From positions 2,633,406-2,697,405 of the forward strand of contig NZ_CP089466.1 of the NCBI RefSeq assembly GCF_021233415.1: DNA of 64,000 nt, given 5' to 3'. The DNA comes from Halobacterium litoreum. GTDB taxonomy: Archaea; Halobacteriota; Halobacteria; Halobacteriales; Halobacteriaceae. The translations under genes and the position numbers were made by a program. This document shows, one piece after another, positions 37,827-45,615 of this stretch. How positions within the stretch are numbered: the stretch's first letter is position 1; each line of letters starts with the position of its first letter. Below the pieces are notes generated by a model. It was not told the origin of the DNA. It saw only the letters and a list, made by a program, of their open reading frames with translations, and ran no database searches.

Positions 37827-39170
37827 CTACTGGAAGTGGTCCGTGAGGTACGCCTGGGAACTCTCGTACTCCTCTCGGTGGCGGTGACACCGACTCGTCC
37901 GCCCGGTGTCCCCGACGGGGAGCGTCTCCGGTTCCTCGCTCTCACAGACGCTCCCGAACTCATCGCGGAGCGTCTCCTGTGCCGACTGGAGGTCGTCGCG
38001 TTCCACGTGCTCGACGGCCTCGTCGACGTGCTGTTGGACGTCGCTTGGCACGTCCAGTTCGCCGAACGCGTCGTCGATGACCTCCTCGACGTCCATGCCC
38101 CGCGTCTCCATCCCGAGCAGGTCGCGGACGCGCTCGCGGACGGACTTCGTCACGTCGCCGCGCTCCCGGAGCACCTCCCGGAAGATCTCGATGCCCTCCC
38201 AGACGTCGTCGTCGATGTCCCGGTACTGCTCGGGGCGAATCTTCGACGGACACCGCGTACTGAACACACAGCCCGTCGGCGGGTCCCGCGGACTCGGCGG
38301 CGTCCCGCGCAGCGTCATCCGATTCTTCTCCGCGTTCGGGTCGGGTTCGGGAATCGCGGACAGCAGCGACTGCGTGTACGGGTTCGCCGGGTCGTCGAAG
38401 ATGTCGTCCACCGGTCCGATCTCCATGATGTTCCCGAGGTACATCACGGCGACCCGGTCACAGATGTGTTCGACGACGCTGAGGTCGTGTGCGATGAGCA
38501 GGTACGTCAGCCCGAATTCCTCTTGCAGGTCGTCGAGCAGGTTCAACACCTTCGCCTGCACGGAGACGTCGAGGGCGCTCACCGGCTCGTCGAGCACGAT
38601 GAAGTCCGGCTCCAGCGCCAGCGCGCGAGCGATGCCGACGCGCTGTTTCTGCCCGCCGGAGAACTGGAACGGGTACCGGTAGTAGTGCTCCTCGCTCAGC
38701 CCGACGGTGTCCAGCAGTTCGCGGACGCGCTGTCGGCGCTCCTGTGGCGTCTTCCAGTTGTGGACGTTCAGCGGCTCCATGATGATCTCCCCGACCGTCA
38801 TCCGGCCGTTGAGACTGGAGTCCGGGTCCTGGAACACCATCTGGACGTTCTGTCGCCACTGCTTGAGGTCGCTCCCGGAGAGCGTCGTGATGTCCGTCCC
38901 GTCGTACCGGACCTCGCCCGCGGTCGCGTTCTCCAACTGCATCAGGGTCCGGCCGAGCGTCGACTTCCCACAGCCGGACTCGCCGACGAGACCGAGCGTC
39001 TCGCCGCGATGCACGTCGAAGTTCACGCCGTCGACGGCCTTCACGGGCTTCCCGCCCAACAGGCCGCCCTCGGACCCGTAGTAGGTCTTCAGGTCGTCGA
39101 CTTCGACGAGCGTCTCCCCGGTCTGCGCGCTAACCGACTCGCTTTGTTCCTCCTGGTAGAGCGTCGTCAT
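37827..39170 (-). CDS. dppF: Dipeptide/oligopeptide ABC transporter ATP-binding protein DppF
   Basis: The 447-residue ATPase has Walker A GLVGESGCGKSTLGRTLM, the Q-loop VQMVFQDPDSSLNG, signature FSGGQKQRVGIARALA and Walker B FIVLDEPVSALDVSVQ, plus the Opp/Dpp C-terminal box PTGCVFSTRCPSK. A further 130-residue acidic extension is present, ending with CESEEPETLPVGDTGRTSRC. In haloarchaea that extension is common for DppF and may bind the second nucleotide-binding subunit. It partners DppD. Overlaps dppD by four bases. Confidence 0.94.
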   Translation of the reverse strand: MTTLYQEEQSESVSAQTGETLVEVDDLKTYYGSEGGLLGGKPVKAVDGVNFDVHRGETLGLVGESGCGKSTLGRTLMQLENATAGEVRYDGTDITTLSGSDLKQWRQNVQMVFQDPDSSLNGRMTVGEIIMEPLNVHNWKTPQERRQRVRELLDTVGLSEEHYYRYPFQFSGGQKQRVGIARALALEPDFIVLDEPVSALDVSVQAKVLNLLDDLQEEFGLTYLLIAHDLSVVEHICDRVAVMYLGNIMEIGPVDDIFDDPANPYTQSLLSAIPEPDPNAEKNRMTLRGTPPSPRDPPTGCVFSTRCPSKIRPEQYRDIDDDVWEGIEIFREVLRERGDVTKSVRERVRDLLGMETRGMDVEEVIDDAFGELDVPSDVQQHVDEAVEHVERDDLQSAQETLRDEFGSVCESEEPETLPVGDTGRTSRCHRHREEYESSQAYLTDHFQ

Positions 39171-40252
39171 TCCGTCACCTCCGTCTCAGTCTTGTCTGCA
39201 CGCGACCGATGCAACTCGACGGCCTCGTTCTGCGTGACGTCATCCGGGTACAGCAGGCACGCCGCCGTGTGGTCGTCGACGCCCTCGTCGACTTCCACCT
39301 GTACCGGGTGGACTTGCTCGCAGTCGTCGAACGCCTTCGGACACCGCGGCGCGAACCGGCAGTACGTCGCCGGCTCGTTCGGCGTCGGCACCTCGCCCTC
39401 GATGGTCGTCAGGCTGTCGCCGCGCTCGTTCCGACTCGGAATGCTCTCCAACAGCCCCTGCGTGTAGGGGTGTTTCGGGTTGTCGAACAGCTCCTCGACG
39501 GGCGCGGACTCGACCATCTCGCCCGCGTACATCACGTTCACGCGGTCGGTCACCTCGGCGATGACGCCCATGTCGTGCGTGATGAACATGATGCCGAGGT
39601 CGCGTTCCTCCTTGAGGTTCTCGAGCAACTCGAGAATCTGGGCCTGAATCGTCACGTCGAGGGCCGTCGTCGGCTCGTCGCAGATGAGCAGGTCGGGGTC
39701 ACACGCCAGCGCCACCGCGATGACGGCGCGCTGTCGCATCCCGCCGGAGAACTGGTGGGGGTACTCGTCCACGCGCCGCGGCGCGTCCGGAATCCCGACG
39801 TCCTCCAGCAGTTCGATGGCCTTCTCCGTGGCCTCACGGCCCCGCATCCCCTGGTGGAGTCGCAGCGACTCCTTGATCTGGTTCCCGACCGTGTAGACCG
39901 GGTTCAGGGAGGAAAGCGGGTCCTGGAACACCATCGCGATTTCGCCGCCGCGAATCTGTCGCCACTCCTTCTCGGAGTTGCCGACGAGTTCCTGGCCCTT
40001 GTACTGGATGGAGCCGCCGACCACGCGGCCGGGCGACTCGATGAGGCCCATGATGGACCGCGCCGTCACGGACTTCCCGGACCCGGACTCGCCGACGATG
40101 CCGACGGACTCCCCGCGGCCGATTTCGAGGTCGACGCCGTCGACGGCGCGAATCGTCTCCTTGTCGGTGAAGAACGCCGTCTGGAGGTCCTCGACCTGCA
40201 GGAGCGGCTCCTGTCCGGAGCGCTGGTCGGTGGCGAAGTCTGACTGACTCAT
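39167..40252 (-). CDS. dppD: Dipeptide/oligopeptide ABC transporter ATP-binding protein DppD
   Basis: The 361-residue ATPase has Walker A GIVGESGSGKSVTARSIM, the Q-loop IAMVFQDPLSSLNPVYTVGN, signature FSGGMRQRAVIAVALA, Walker B LLICDEPTTALDVTIQ, and the Opp/Dpp C-terminal cysteine box (TYCRFAPRCPKAFDDCEQ). Start chosen at the ATG at 40,252, which overlaps the dppC stop; a GTG at 40,255 would add one residue. Read together with dppF, it energises peptide import. Confidence 0.94.
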   Translation of the reverse strand: MSQSDFATDQRSGQEPLLQVEDLQTAFFTDKETIRAVDGVDLEIGRGESVGIVGESGSGKSVTARSIMGLIESPGRVVGGSIQYKGQELVGNSEKEWRQIRGGEIAMVFQDPLSSLNPVYTVGNQIKESLRLHQGMRGREATEKAIELLEDVGIPDAPRRVDEYPHQFSGGMRQRAVIAVALACDPDLLICDEPTTALDVTIQAQILELLENLKEERDLGIMFITHDMGVIAEVTDRVNVMYAGEMVESAPVEELFDNPKHPYTQGLLESIPSRNERGDSLTTIEGEVPTPNEPATYCRFAPRCPKAFDDCEQVHPVQVEVDEGVDDHTAACLLYPDDVTQNEAVELHRSRADKTETEVTE

Positions 40253-41739
40253 CACCCACCACCCCCTGTGGCCGCGGCCTCACCAGCCGCGTCGTCGCCA
40301 CCACTCTTCGGGTCGATGGCGTCGCGGACGCCGTCACCGAGCGCGTTGAAGCCGAGCACGAGGAGGGTGATGAAGATTCCCGGCATCACCGAGATGTGCC
40401 ACGACCGCGTGATGACGAACTTCTGGCCACGCGAGATGGCGCGGCCGAGTTCCGGCGTCGGCGCGGTCACGCCCAGTCCGAGGTAGGACAGGCCCGCCGC
40501 GCCGATGATGTACCCGCCCAGCGACATCGAGAGGTAGATGAGCAGGTAGCCGATGACGTACGGCGCGACGTGTTTACTCACGATGCGCCACGGGCGTTCG
40601 CCGAAGCCCTTCGCCGCGGTGACCCACTCGTTCTCGACGATTTGGAACGAGGGCCCGCGAACCGCGCGCCACAGCCCCATCCACCCCCATATGCCGAACA
40701 GTAACGCGAGGAGGAAGGCGCCGCTGTAAATCTGGGATATCCAGTGGTCCTGCAACACCGCCACCAGCATGATGAGGATGAGCAGGCGCGGCATCGCGGA
40801 GAACGCGTCACTCGCCAGCACCGCCGCGAGGTCGGTCAGACCCGCGTAGTACGCCGTGATGAGCGCGAGCGACAACGCGATGCCGCCCGCGAGTGCGGAC
40901 GCGAATATCCCGATGAACATCGAGATGCGCGCCCCGAACGCCATGAACGTGAACAGGTCTTTTCCGGACGTCAGTGTCCCGAACGGGTGGAATCTCCCGA
41001 AGTCGTCGTAGGTCCACAGGCCGAAGTTCTGTCGGTCACCTTGCGACGCCGAGAACAGGTTCGCGTTCCCGGCGGTCGTCGTCAAGACCTCACCGGACTG
41101 CGCGTCGTAGTACTGGATGGTGGAGGTCTCGTCGTACGGCTGCATCATGTTCTGGGACTTCGTCGTCGGACCGATGGTGGGCGCGAACAGCGCCATCACG
41201 ACGAACACCATGACGAGCACCAGCCCGAACCGACCCCAGTTGTGGCTGCGGAATCGGTCGATCATGTCGTCGGCCGGCGTCCAGTCCGCGTACCGGTAGT
41301 GACGCCGGAAGACGAGGTAGCCGCGCCACGCCCAGTAGAGCGTGACGAACGCGTACACGTAGATGACTGCGACGCGGATGAGCCACGCGTACGCCGGTTC
41401 GAGACCGAGGAAGGTCCCCTGCCAGCCCTGTCCGGGCACCTTGTACCCCTGGTTCGGGATGAGGTCCCGGCTCAGGAGCGTCGGCAGGTTCGCGAGTGCG
41501 TCGCCGACGTTCGCGAACACGGACGCGACACCGGTGATGACGCCGCCGATGGCTGCGGGGAGTGCGTCCGCGACGAAGTTCACGGGCACGTCCCACGGAA
41601 CGGCCATGATGCCGCCCCAGAGGGCGCCGAACTCGGCGGCGATGAGGACTGCCATGACGACCCCCCATCGTGCCGCCGGCGCGGGATTCTCTCTCACGCG
41701 CTGTACGAGACTGTTGCTCTTGTTTTCTTCAATCGACAT
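40252..41739 (-). CDS. dppC: Dipeptide/oligopeptide ABC transporter permease DppC
   Basis: The 495-residue permease is longer than bacterial DppC. It has an N-terminal pair of helices (VVMAVLIAAEFGALWGGIMA), a large extracytoplasmic insertion (about residues 200-260, TSTIQYYDAQSGEVLTTTAG), and the permease core with the EAA loop NEWVTAAKGFGERPWRIVSK and GYIIGAAGLSYLGLGVTAPT. It forms the translocation channel with DppB. Ends with a Gly/Ala-rich tail. Only two bases separate it from dppB. Confidence 0.92.
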   Translation of the reverse strand: MSIEENKSNSLVQRVRENPAPAARWGVVMAVLIAAEFGALWGGIMAVPWDVPVNFVADALPAAIGGVITGVASVFANVGDALANLPTLLSRDLIPNQGYKVPGQGWQGTFLGLEPAYAWLIRVAVIYVYAFVTLYWAWRGYLVFRRHYRYADWTPADDMIDRFRSHNWGRFGLVLVMVFVVMALFAPTIGPTTKSQNMMQPYDETSTIQYYDAQSGEVLTTTAGNANLFSASQGDRQNFGLWTYDDFGRFHPFGTLTSGKDLFTFMAFGARISMFIGIFASALAGGIALSLALITAYYAGLTDLAAVLASDAFSAMPRLLILIMLVAVLQDHWISQIYSGAFLLALLFGIWGWMGLWRAVRGPSFQIVENEWVTAAKGFGERPWRIVSKHVAPYVIGYLLIYLSMSLGGYIIGAAGLSYLGLGVTAPTPELGRAISRGQKFVITRSWHISVMPGIFITLLVLGFNALGDGVRDAIDPKSGGDDAAGEAAATGGGG

Positions 41740-41741
41740 TG

Positions 41742-42755
41742 TCAGTTACCCTCGAACCCGACACGCGGGTCGACGACCGTGTACAGGAAGTCTTGGAGGA
41801 TGTTCAGACCCACGATCAGGAGGATGAACAGGTACATCAGCGCACCGGCGAGCGGCAGGTCGCCGCGCATCATGGCGTTGAAGAACAGCCACCCGATGCC
41901 GTTGATACCGAAGACGCTCTCGACGAGCACGGACCCGCCGACCAGCACCGCGGCTTCCGCGGTGATGACGGGAATCAGCGGGATGAGGGCGTTCCGGAAG
42001 ATGTGCTTCCAGACGATGGTGCGGCCCGGAAGGCCCTTCGCGCGCGCCATCTCGACGTAGTTCGAGTTCTTCGCTTCGAGGAACGCGGTGCGACCGATAC
42101 GCATCTCGTTACCCATCGAGGCGGAGCCGAGGACGAGCGCGCCGGGCAACACCACTTTCGCGGCTTTGATGAACCCCATCGGTTCCATGAGGTTGCTCAT
42201 GTCCGGTGTCCCGGCGACTTTCGTCGACACCAGGAACTCCTCCCAGTTGAACCCGAAGAGGAACTCCTCGGACTGCGAGAGGATCATCAGCAGAATCACC
42301 GCGAGCCAGAAGTTCGGCATCGCGCGCCAGACGATACCGCTGAACGAGGCCAGGTAGTCGCCGAACGTGTTCGGGTTCAGGCCGGCGTAGAACCCGAGCG
42401 GAATCCCGACGAACAGCGGGAGGATGACGGCGAGCGCGCCCATCAGGATGGTGCGGGGCGCGTAGGACATGATGACGTCGTTGGCGGCGACGTCGGGGCG
42501 GATGACCCACGACTGCCCGAGTTCGAACATGAACATGTCCGTGATGAAGTCGAAGTACTGCGCCCACAGCGGCTGATTCATGCCCAGCCGGCGGTGCAGT
42601 GCGTCGATTCGTTCGCCGGTCGCTTGTTGTCCCAGGATAGCGTACGCTGGGTCGATGGGCCCGGCGTAGATGATGAAGAACGTCAGTGACGTGCCGAACA
42701 GTATCACTGGGATCGACAGTACTAGTCGTTTCGCGAAATAGGTCCACCGGCTCAT
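41742..42755 (-). CDS. dppB: Dipeptide/oligopeptide ABC transporter permease DppB
   Basis: The 337-residue permease begins MSRWTYFAKRLVLSIPVILF with the family-typical first helix and contains the EAA loop NYVEMARAKGLPGRTIVWKH and about six transmembrane helices, ending near YTVVDPRVGFEGN. It pairs with DppC. About 150 bases separate it from dppA. Confidence 0.93.
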   Translation of the reverse strand: MSRWTYFAKRLVLSIPVILFGTSLTFFIIYAGPIDPAYAILGQQATGERIDALHRRLGMNQPLWAQYFDFITDMFMFELGQSWVIRPDVAANDVIMSYAPRTILMGALAVILPLFVGIPLGFYAGLNPNTFGDYLASFSGIVWRAMPNFWLAVILLMILSQSEEFLFGFNWEEFLVSTKVAGTPDMSNLMEPMGFIKAAKVVLPGALVLGSASMGNEMRIGRTAFLEAKNSNYVEMARAKGLPGRTIVWKHIFRNALIPLIPVITAEAAVLVGGSVLVESVFGINGIGWLFFNAMMRGDLPLAGALMYLFILLIVGLNILQDFLYTVVDPRVGFEGN

Positions 42756-42905
42756 TGGTGCATGCCTCGAGTTGTGTGACTCGTTTGCATTCTTCTCTGT
42801 TTATTATTCGGGTTTAGGTCTTGCGTTTCGGAGGGCTCTCCGTACTGAAATGCGACTACGCTTGCGTTCGAAAAATGCAGGACGGCGGTTCGGGAAGCGA
42901 GCCGA

Positions 42906-44804
42906 CTATTCGAACTCGCCGCGGTCGCCGATCTTCGCCCAGATTTCTTTGCCGCGAGAGCCGCCCATGGCACCCGAGCGCGGGGATTCGAGCCACGGGT
43001 AACTGTAGCCCTGCGTGATGCCGTGAATCATCGGGATGTACACGGCGTCTTCCTCGATGGCGTTCTCCATCATCATGCCACCTTCGCCACGGGCTTCGGC
43101 CTGCCCGGTACCGTAGTTGTTCTGGATCATCTCCCAGCCGTCGATAGCCTGCTCTGCGGCGTCACCGGTCTCGGAGCTCCAGTTGATGTACCCGATGGCC
43201 TGACCGGACGTGTCGGTCGCCGGCGGGTACGCGAGGTTGAGGAAGTTGTCCAGGCCCGGGTAGTCGGCGAGCCAGCCGAGATAGTACATCTCGACGTTGC
43301 CGTTGCGGGCGCTGTTGAGGAACGTGTTCCAGTCGGCGCTGTTCAGCTCGAGCTTGATGTGCGCCTGCGTGAGCTGGTCACGGAGGAGCGTGTACAGGTC
43401 GCTACCCCACGAGGACGCCGAGCTGGACGGCATCGTGAAGGACATGGAGAACTGGTTGTCGGGACCGTAGCCCGCCGCTTCCATGACTTCCTTGGCCTTG
43501 GCGACCTGGCCACGCTGCTCGTAGCCGTACTTGTAGTCCTGGGCCTGCTCCTCGTAGTTGCTCGGGCCGCCCGGGAACAGTCCCGGCGGCGTGAAGTGGT
43601 ACGCCGGCTTCGCGGGACGCGGGAAGATTTGCTCGACGAACGTCTTCTGGCTGTAGACGTACGCCACAGCCTGACGGACCGGCTTCGGAACGACTTCGGA
43701 GTTGAACGCGAGGTAGTAGGTCGACGGCGTCGCGACCTCGTAGTAGTCCGCGGTCAGACCGTTCTCGTCCATCGGGCCGTAGGTACCGTAGCGGCGGCCA
43801 CGGTCGTCGGTCCCTTCGAATTCGCGGAGGTCCGGCTTGTACTGCGCGGACGGGATGTACGGCGAGTCGGCGTTGACGTTGACCGTCGCGTACGTGTATC
43901 GCGCGTTCGACTCGGTGTACACCGCCTTGTGGATGCCGGCGTTCATCGGCGTCTCGCCGTGGTAGTCGTCACGGGCGGAGAGCTGAACTTCGGACGCCTG
44001 CTCCCAGGATTCGAGCGTGTACGGGCCTGCGCCGACCGGGTTCTTCGTCGCGAACTCCTGGTGGCTCATCTGGCCCTCGTAGCCCTCGATGTCGCCGACA
44101 AGTCCTTCCGGAACCGCGGAGAAGGACGTGTACGCGAGCATGCTGGTCGCCGCGTAGAACGGCTGCTCGAGCTCGAGCGTGAGCGTGTAGTCGTCCTCGG
44201 CGGTGACCGCGATGGTGCCGGGCTTGTACACTTCCTGCTCTTCGCCGTCCACCGTCGTCGTCTCGGTCTCGTGTTTGACACCGAGCGTGTCGAGGATGAA
44301 CGTGGAGCGCCGCGAGTTGTCGGACGCCGCGAGGCGCTCGAAGGAGTAGACGAAGTCCTGTGCGGTGACCTCGTCGCCGTTGTTGTACGTCGCGCCCTGC
44401 TTGAGCGTGAACGTCAGCGTGGCGCCGTCGTTGGCCGTCTCGAGGGACTCCGCGAGGAGCATCTCGACGTTCGTCTGACCGTGCGGATAGTTGGTCAGCG
44501 CGTCGAAGATGTTCTGGATGTTCGCGCCCGACGTGGTGTCGGTCGCCTTGATCGGGTCGAGGGTGTCCATCGTACCGACGTTGAGGGAGCGGAGCGTCTT
44601 GCTCGGGTCGTACTCCATCTCCTCCGTCGTCTCGGAGTCCTCGTTGTCGCCACCGTTGTCGCCACCGTCGTCGGTGGGCGAGGTCGTCGTTTCTTCGTCG
44701 TCGTCCCCGCCGCCACCGGTACAGCCGGCCAGGGCGGCTGCGGTCGCAGCGGCACCAGTTCCCTGAAGGAACCGACGCCGGGAGAGGTTGTCAGTATCTG
44801 TCAT
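42906..44804 (-). CDS. dppA: Dipeptide/oligopeptide ABC transporter substrate-binding lipoprotein DppA
   Basis: The 632-residue SBP_bac_5 protein starts MTDTDNLSRRRFLQGTGAAA (Tat signal), with lipobox AGCTGG and a long Thr/Asp/Glu linker. The mature part has the family motifs LTFTLKQGATYNNGDEVTAQ, DFVYSFERLAASDNSRRSTF and later FVEQIFPRPAKPAYHFTPPG. It captures peptides outside the membrane for DppBCDF. It is the first gene of the operon; a TATA-like element lies about 30 bases upstream. Possible operator: the palindrome at 44,911-44,922. Confidence 0.93.
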   Translation of the reverse strand: MTDTDNLSRRRFLQGTGAAATAAALAGCTGGGGDDDEETTTSPTDDGGDNGGDNEDSETTEEMEYDPSKTLRSLNVGTMDTLDPIKATDTTSGANIQNIFDALTNYPHGQTNVEMLLAESLETANDGATLTFTLKQGATYNNGDEVTAQDFVYSFERLAASDNSRRSTFILDTLGVKHETETTTVDGEEQEVYKPGTIAVTAEDDYTLTLELEQPFYAATSMLAYTSFSAVPEGLVGDIEGYEGQMSHQEFATKNPVGAGPYTLESWEQASEVQLSARDDYHGETPMNAGIHKAVYTESNARYTYATVNVNADSPYIPSAQYKPDLREFEGTDDRGRRYGTYGPMDENGLTADYYEVATPSTYYLAFNSEVVPKPVRQAVAYVYSQKTFVEQIFPRPAKPAYHFTPPGLFPGGPSNYEEQAQDYKYGYEQRGQVAKAKEVMEAAGYGPDNQFSMSFTMPSSSASSWGSDLYTLLRDQLTQAHIKLELNSADWNTFLNSARNGNVEMYYLGWLADYPGLDNFLNLAYPPATDTSGQAIGYINWSSETGDAAEQAIDGWEMIQNNYGTGQAEARGEGGMMMENAIEEDAVYIPMIHGITQGYSYPWLESPRSGAMGGSRGKEIWAKIGDRGEFE

Positions 44805-44828
44805 CCACCCACGGGTTACTAATCTATA

Positions 44829-44840
44829 GTGATAAACTTA
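44829..44840 (-). promoter_or_regulatory. TATA-like element of dppA
   Basis: On the minus strand this reads TAAGTTTATCAC, an AT-rich segment centred about 30 bases upstream of the dppA ATG at 44,804, consistent with a near-leaderless transcript. Confidence 0.5.
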
Positions 44841-44910
44841 CCGCTTCTGGGGGTCTCCACGCCCTAAATTTCTCCACTCGCTACCGTGTACAATCAACCG
44901 ACGGCTACTA

Positions 44911-44922
44911 TGTGTTAACACA
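44911..44922. promoter_or_regulatory. 12-bp perfect palindrome between divergent genes (possible operator)
   Basis: TGTGTTAACACA is a perfect palindrome in the 180-base spacer between dppA and the divergent small gene at 44,985. It lies about 70-80 bases upstream of the dppA promoter and about 35 bases upstream of the TATA-like TTAAGTA (about 44,952-44,958) of the other gene. Its position and AT content suggest a regulator-binding site, but no regulator gene is adjacent. Confidence 0.4.
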
Positions 44923-44984
44923 CGGCAAACTATTCTGTCAATCCGACGGTCTTAAGTACCGGGTGAGACGTTGTATCACATGTC

Positions 44985-45155
44985 ATGACGACTGACGCCG
45001 CTCAGCCGACGTCTGACGCACACGGGACCGACGTGATGGCCTCGCTGGACGAGGAAGGCCGCGAGTCCCGACTCGTCATCGCGGACATCTCCCAGGACGA
45101 GGCCTGGGTATCCATGACCGCGGACGCGGCGACGCCGCTTTCGGCGTGGCGCTGA
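44985..45155 (+). CDS. Small haloarchaeal protein (DUF7556-like)
   Basis: The 56-residue protein MTTDAAQPTSDAHGTDVMAS is followed by LDEEGRESRLVIADISQDEA and ends LSAWR. It matches a small conserved haloarchaeal family that I recall as DUF7556. Acidic, no membrane segment or cysteine. The TATA-like CTTAAGTAC is about 30 bases upstream. It precedes the PPC-domain gene by 40 bases on the same strand. Confidence 0.75.
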   Translation: MTTDAAQPTSDAHGTDVMASLDEEGRESRLVIADISQDEAWVSMTADAATPLSAWR

Positions 45156-45195
45156 GACGGCAGGACTTTTCCTCGCGCGCGTCGATGACGCTCTC

Positions 45196-45615
45196 ATGAA
45201 CGTCCGTGAAGTCTCCGGCGGCCGCGAGTACGTCGTGCGACTCGACCACGGCGCCGACTGGCGCGAGGAACTCGAGTCGCTCGCCGAGGAGGACGACATT
45301 ACCGCCGCGTGGTTCGTCGGTATGGGGGCCGTACAGGACGCGGAGCTCTGGTACTACGACCAGGACGACTTCGAGTACAAGAGCGCGCAGTTCGACGAGC
45401 CCTTAGAGGTCGCCAGTTGTGTCGGTAATATTTCACTACTCGACGGCGAGCCGTTCGCGCACACGCACGTAACACTATCCCGTCGGTCCGGGCAGGCGCT
45501 CGCCGGCCACCTCGACCGCGCGACGGTGTTCGCGGGCGAACTGTACGTCCGAGAACTGGACACCGACCTGGAGCGCGCCCACGACGACGCCACCGACCTC
45601 GACCTCTGGCTCTGA
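45196..45615 (+). CDS. PPC-domain protein (DUF296)
   Basis: The 139-residue protein has the plant-and-prokaryote-conserved domain: VREVSGGREYVVRLDHGADW, AAWFVGMGAVQDAELWYYDQ, and FAHTHVTLSRRSGQALAGHL with the conserved His residues. In plants this domain joins an AT-hook; alone, it forms trimers of unknown function that may bind metal. Its TGA stop overlaps the ATG of polC (TGATG), which couples it to the DNA polymerase gene; this pairing recurs in haloarchaea as far as I recall. Confidence 0.85.
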   Translation: MNVREVSGGREYVVRLDHGADWREELESLAEEDDITAAWFVGMGAVQDAELWYYDQDDFEYKSAQFDEPLEVASCVGNISLLDGEPFAHTHVTLSRRSGQALAGHLDRATVFAGELYVRELDTDLERAHDDATDLDLWL

